From Gracilibacteraceae bacterium (GTDB lineage: Bacteria > Bacillota > Desulfitobacteriia > Desulfitobacteriales > Syntrophobotulaceae): a stretch of 7,672 nt of DNA. Shown here piece by piece: positions 7,100 through 7,672 of this stretch. The position numbers were made by a program, and so were the translations under genes. The notes beneath the pieces were generated by a model. That model did no database searches, was not told where the DNA came from, and was given only the letters and a program-made list of their open reading frames with translations. The stretch is taken from positions 1 to 7,672 of the forward strand of contig JAISEW010000132.1 in NCBI GenBank assembly GCA_031263945.1, given 5' to 3'. Each line of letters begins with the position of its first letter. Within the stretch, counting starts at the first letter, position 1.

Positions 7100-7672
7100 T
7101 CACCGCCGCTCCGTATTAAAAAGCTCCGGCGGCAAGCCGATGCCGGGCGCGCGCAGGATAGCTGATTTCTCATATTCCGGGTCGATCGCCGAGCATTCGC
7201 TGAGCCACCGCCGGCGCAGACGCCGCCATTCTTCTTCGGTTACGCCGTATCTGGCCCGCATGGACTTTTTGGTTTCCAGCATCGCGTCGCGCAAGGCTTT
7301 GTTGGCGCTGTTCGGCCCGGAAAAATCATCTGTCTCAAACGTCCGGCCTCTGTTCACATAACAGACCTTATCCGTATATTCAAAAACCAACGGGACGATA
7401 CGCGCGCCGCCATAATGCGCCGTCAGTACCGCGCCGCCCCAATATCCCAGCAATTCCGGCTGGTAATATTGATTCCAGGTCGCTTCCGGGTAAACGAGCA
7501 TATTGACGCCATGGCGCAGGGTTTGGATCGCGGTCAGCAGACCGATGGCCCGTCTGGCTTTTGCCCGCGCGCTTCCGCCCCTTTCCATCCAATGCGAAAC
7601 CCCGTTTGCGTTAAACAGCGCTCGTGTAAACGGAGTGTGTCCGTCGACTGCCGCCATGACATAGAAATGTTC
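7100..7672 (-). CDS. Lysophospholipid (1-acylglycerol-3-phosphate-type) acyltransferase, 5' end outside the window
   Basis: The open frame runs without a stop to the window edge (190 residues visible). An internal ATG at 7657 is probably not the start, because the preceding codons EHFYV already fit the family. The visible part has the acyltransferase block III-like motif YPEATWN (family usual FPEGT), then LGYWGGAVLTAHYGGARIVPLVFEY and CYVNRGRTFE, as in PlsC-type enzymes that transfer fatty acyl chains to lysophosphatidate or related lipids at the membrane. The catalytic HxxxxD motif should lie just beyond the right edge and cannot be checked. The C-terminal DPEYEKSAILRAP end also matches remembered members of this Bacillota subgroup. 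Composition is GC-rich like the pcrA-ligA genes, so it looks native. The AT-rich methyltransferase-like gene follows 53 bases downstream on the same strand. The exact lipid substrate is uncertain. Confidence 0.8.
   Translation of the reverse strand, partial: EHFYVMAAVDGHTPFTRALFNANGVSHWMERGGSARAKARRAIGLLTAIQTLRHGVNMLVYPEATWNQYYQPELLGYWGGAVLTAHYGGARIVPLVFEYTDKVCYVNRGRTFETDDFSGPNSANKALRDAMLETKKSMRARYGVTEEEWRRLRRRWLSECSAIDPEYEKSAILRAPGIGLPPELFNTERR

Noticed and set aside
7041..7361. 106-codon plus-strand open frame at the acyltransferase 3' end
   Set aside because: Covers the ribosome binding region of one minus-strand gene and the coding region of the other; the translation is Arg/Ser-rich without a domain.

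Overview
The window looks like a chromosomal segment of a GC-rich Bacillota (Firmicutes) bacterium. The reasons are the PcrA-type helicase with its C-terminal Tudor-like tail next to an NAD+-dependent ligase, strong Shine-Dalgarno sites, and a MazG-like protein of a type I associate with this phylum. The class Negativicutes is a possibility, but that rests on remembered gene order only. No mobile-element genes, RNA genes or CRISPR arrays were seen.

Layout. Positions 2-30 hold a good sigma-A-type promoter. It leads into a tight plus-strand run: a MazG-like protein (56-376), pcrA (395-2599) and ligA (2633-4630), with gaps of 18 and 33 bases. This is a DNA maintenance operon. PcrA unwinds DNA and removes obstacles, LigA seals nicks, and the MazG-like protein may cleave nucleoside triphosphates. 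Only 14 bases after ligA comes a HipA-like Ser/Thr kinase (4645-5829) with no antitoxin partner beside it. It could be read from the same transcript.

The 167-base gap at 5830-5996 separates convergent genes. It carries two hairpins arranged as an inverted repeat, and then a second imperfect hairpin. On the minus strand follow a conspicuously AT-rich gene for a methyltransferase-like protein (7046 down to 5997) and, upstream of it, the 3' part of a GC-rich lysophospholipid acyltransferase gene (7672 down to 7100) that runs off the window.

The kinase, repeat and AT-rich gene (about 4631-7046) form an accessory-looking patch between conserved genes. The best candidates for new biology are the solitary HipA-like kinase attached to a repair operon and the divergent methyltransferase-like protein. 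Neither amounts to a proven new system from sequence alone.
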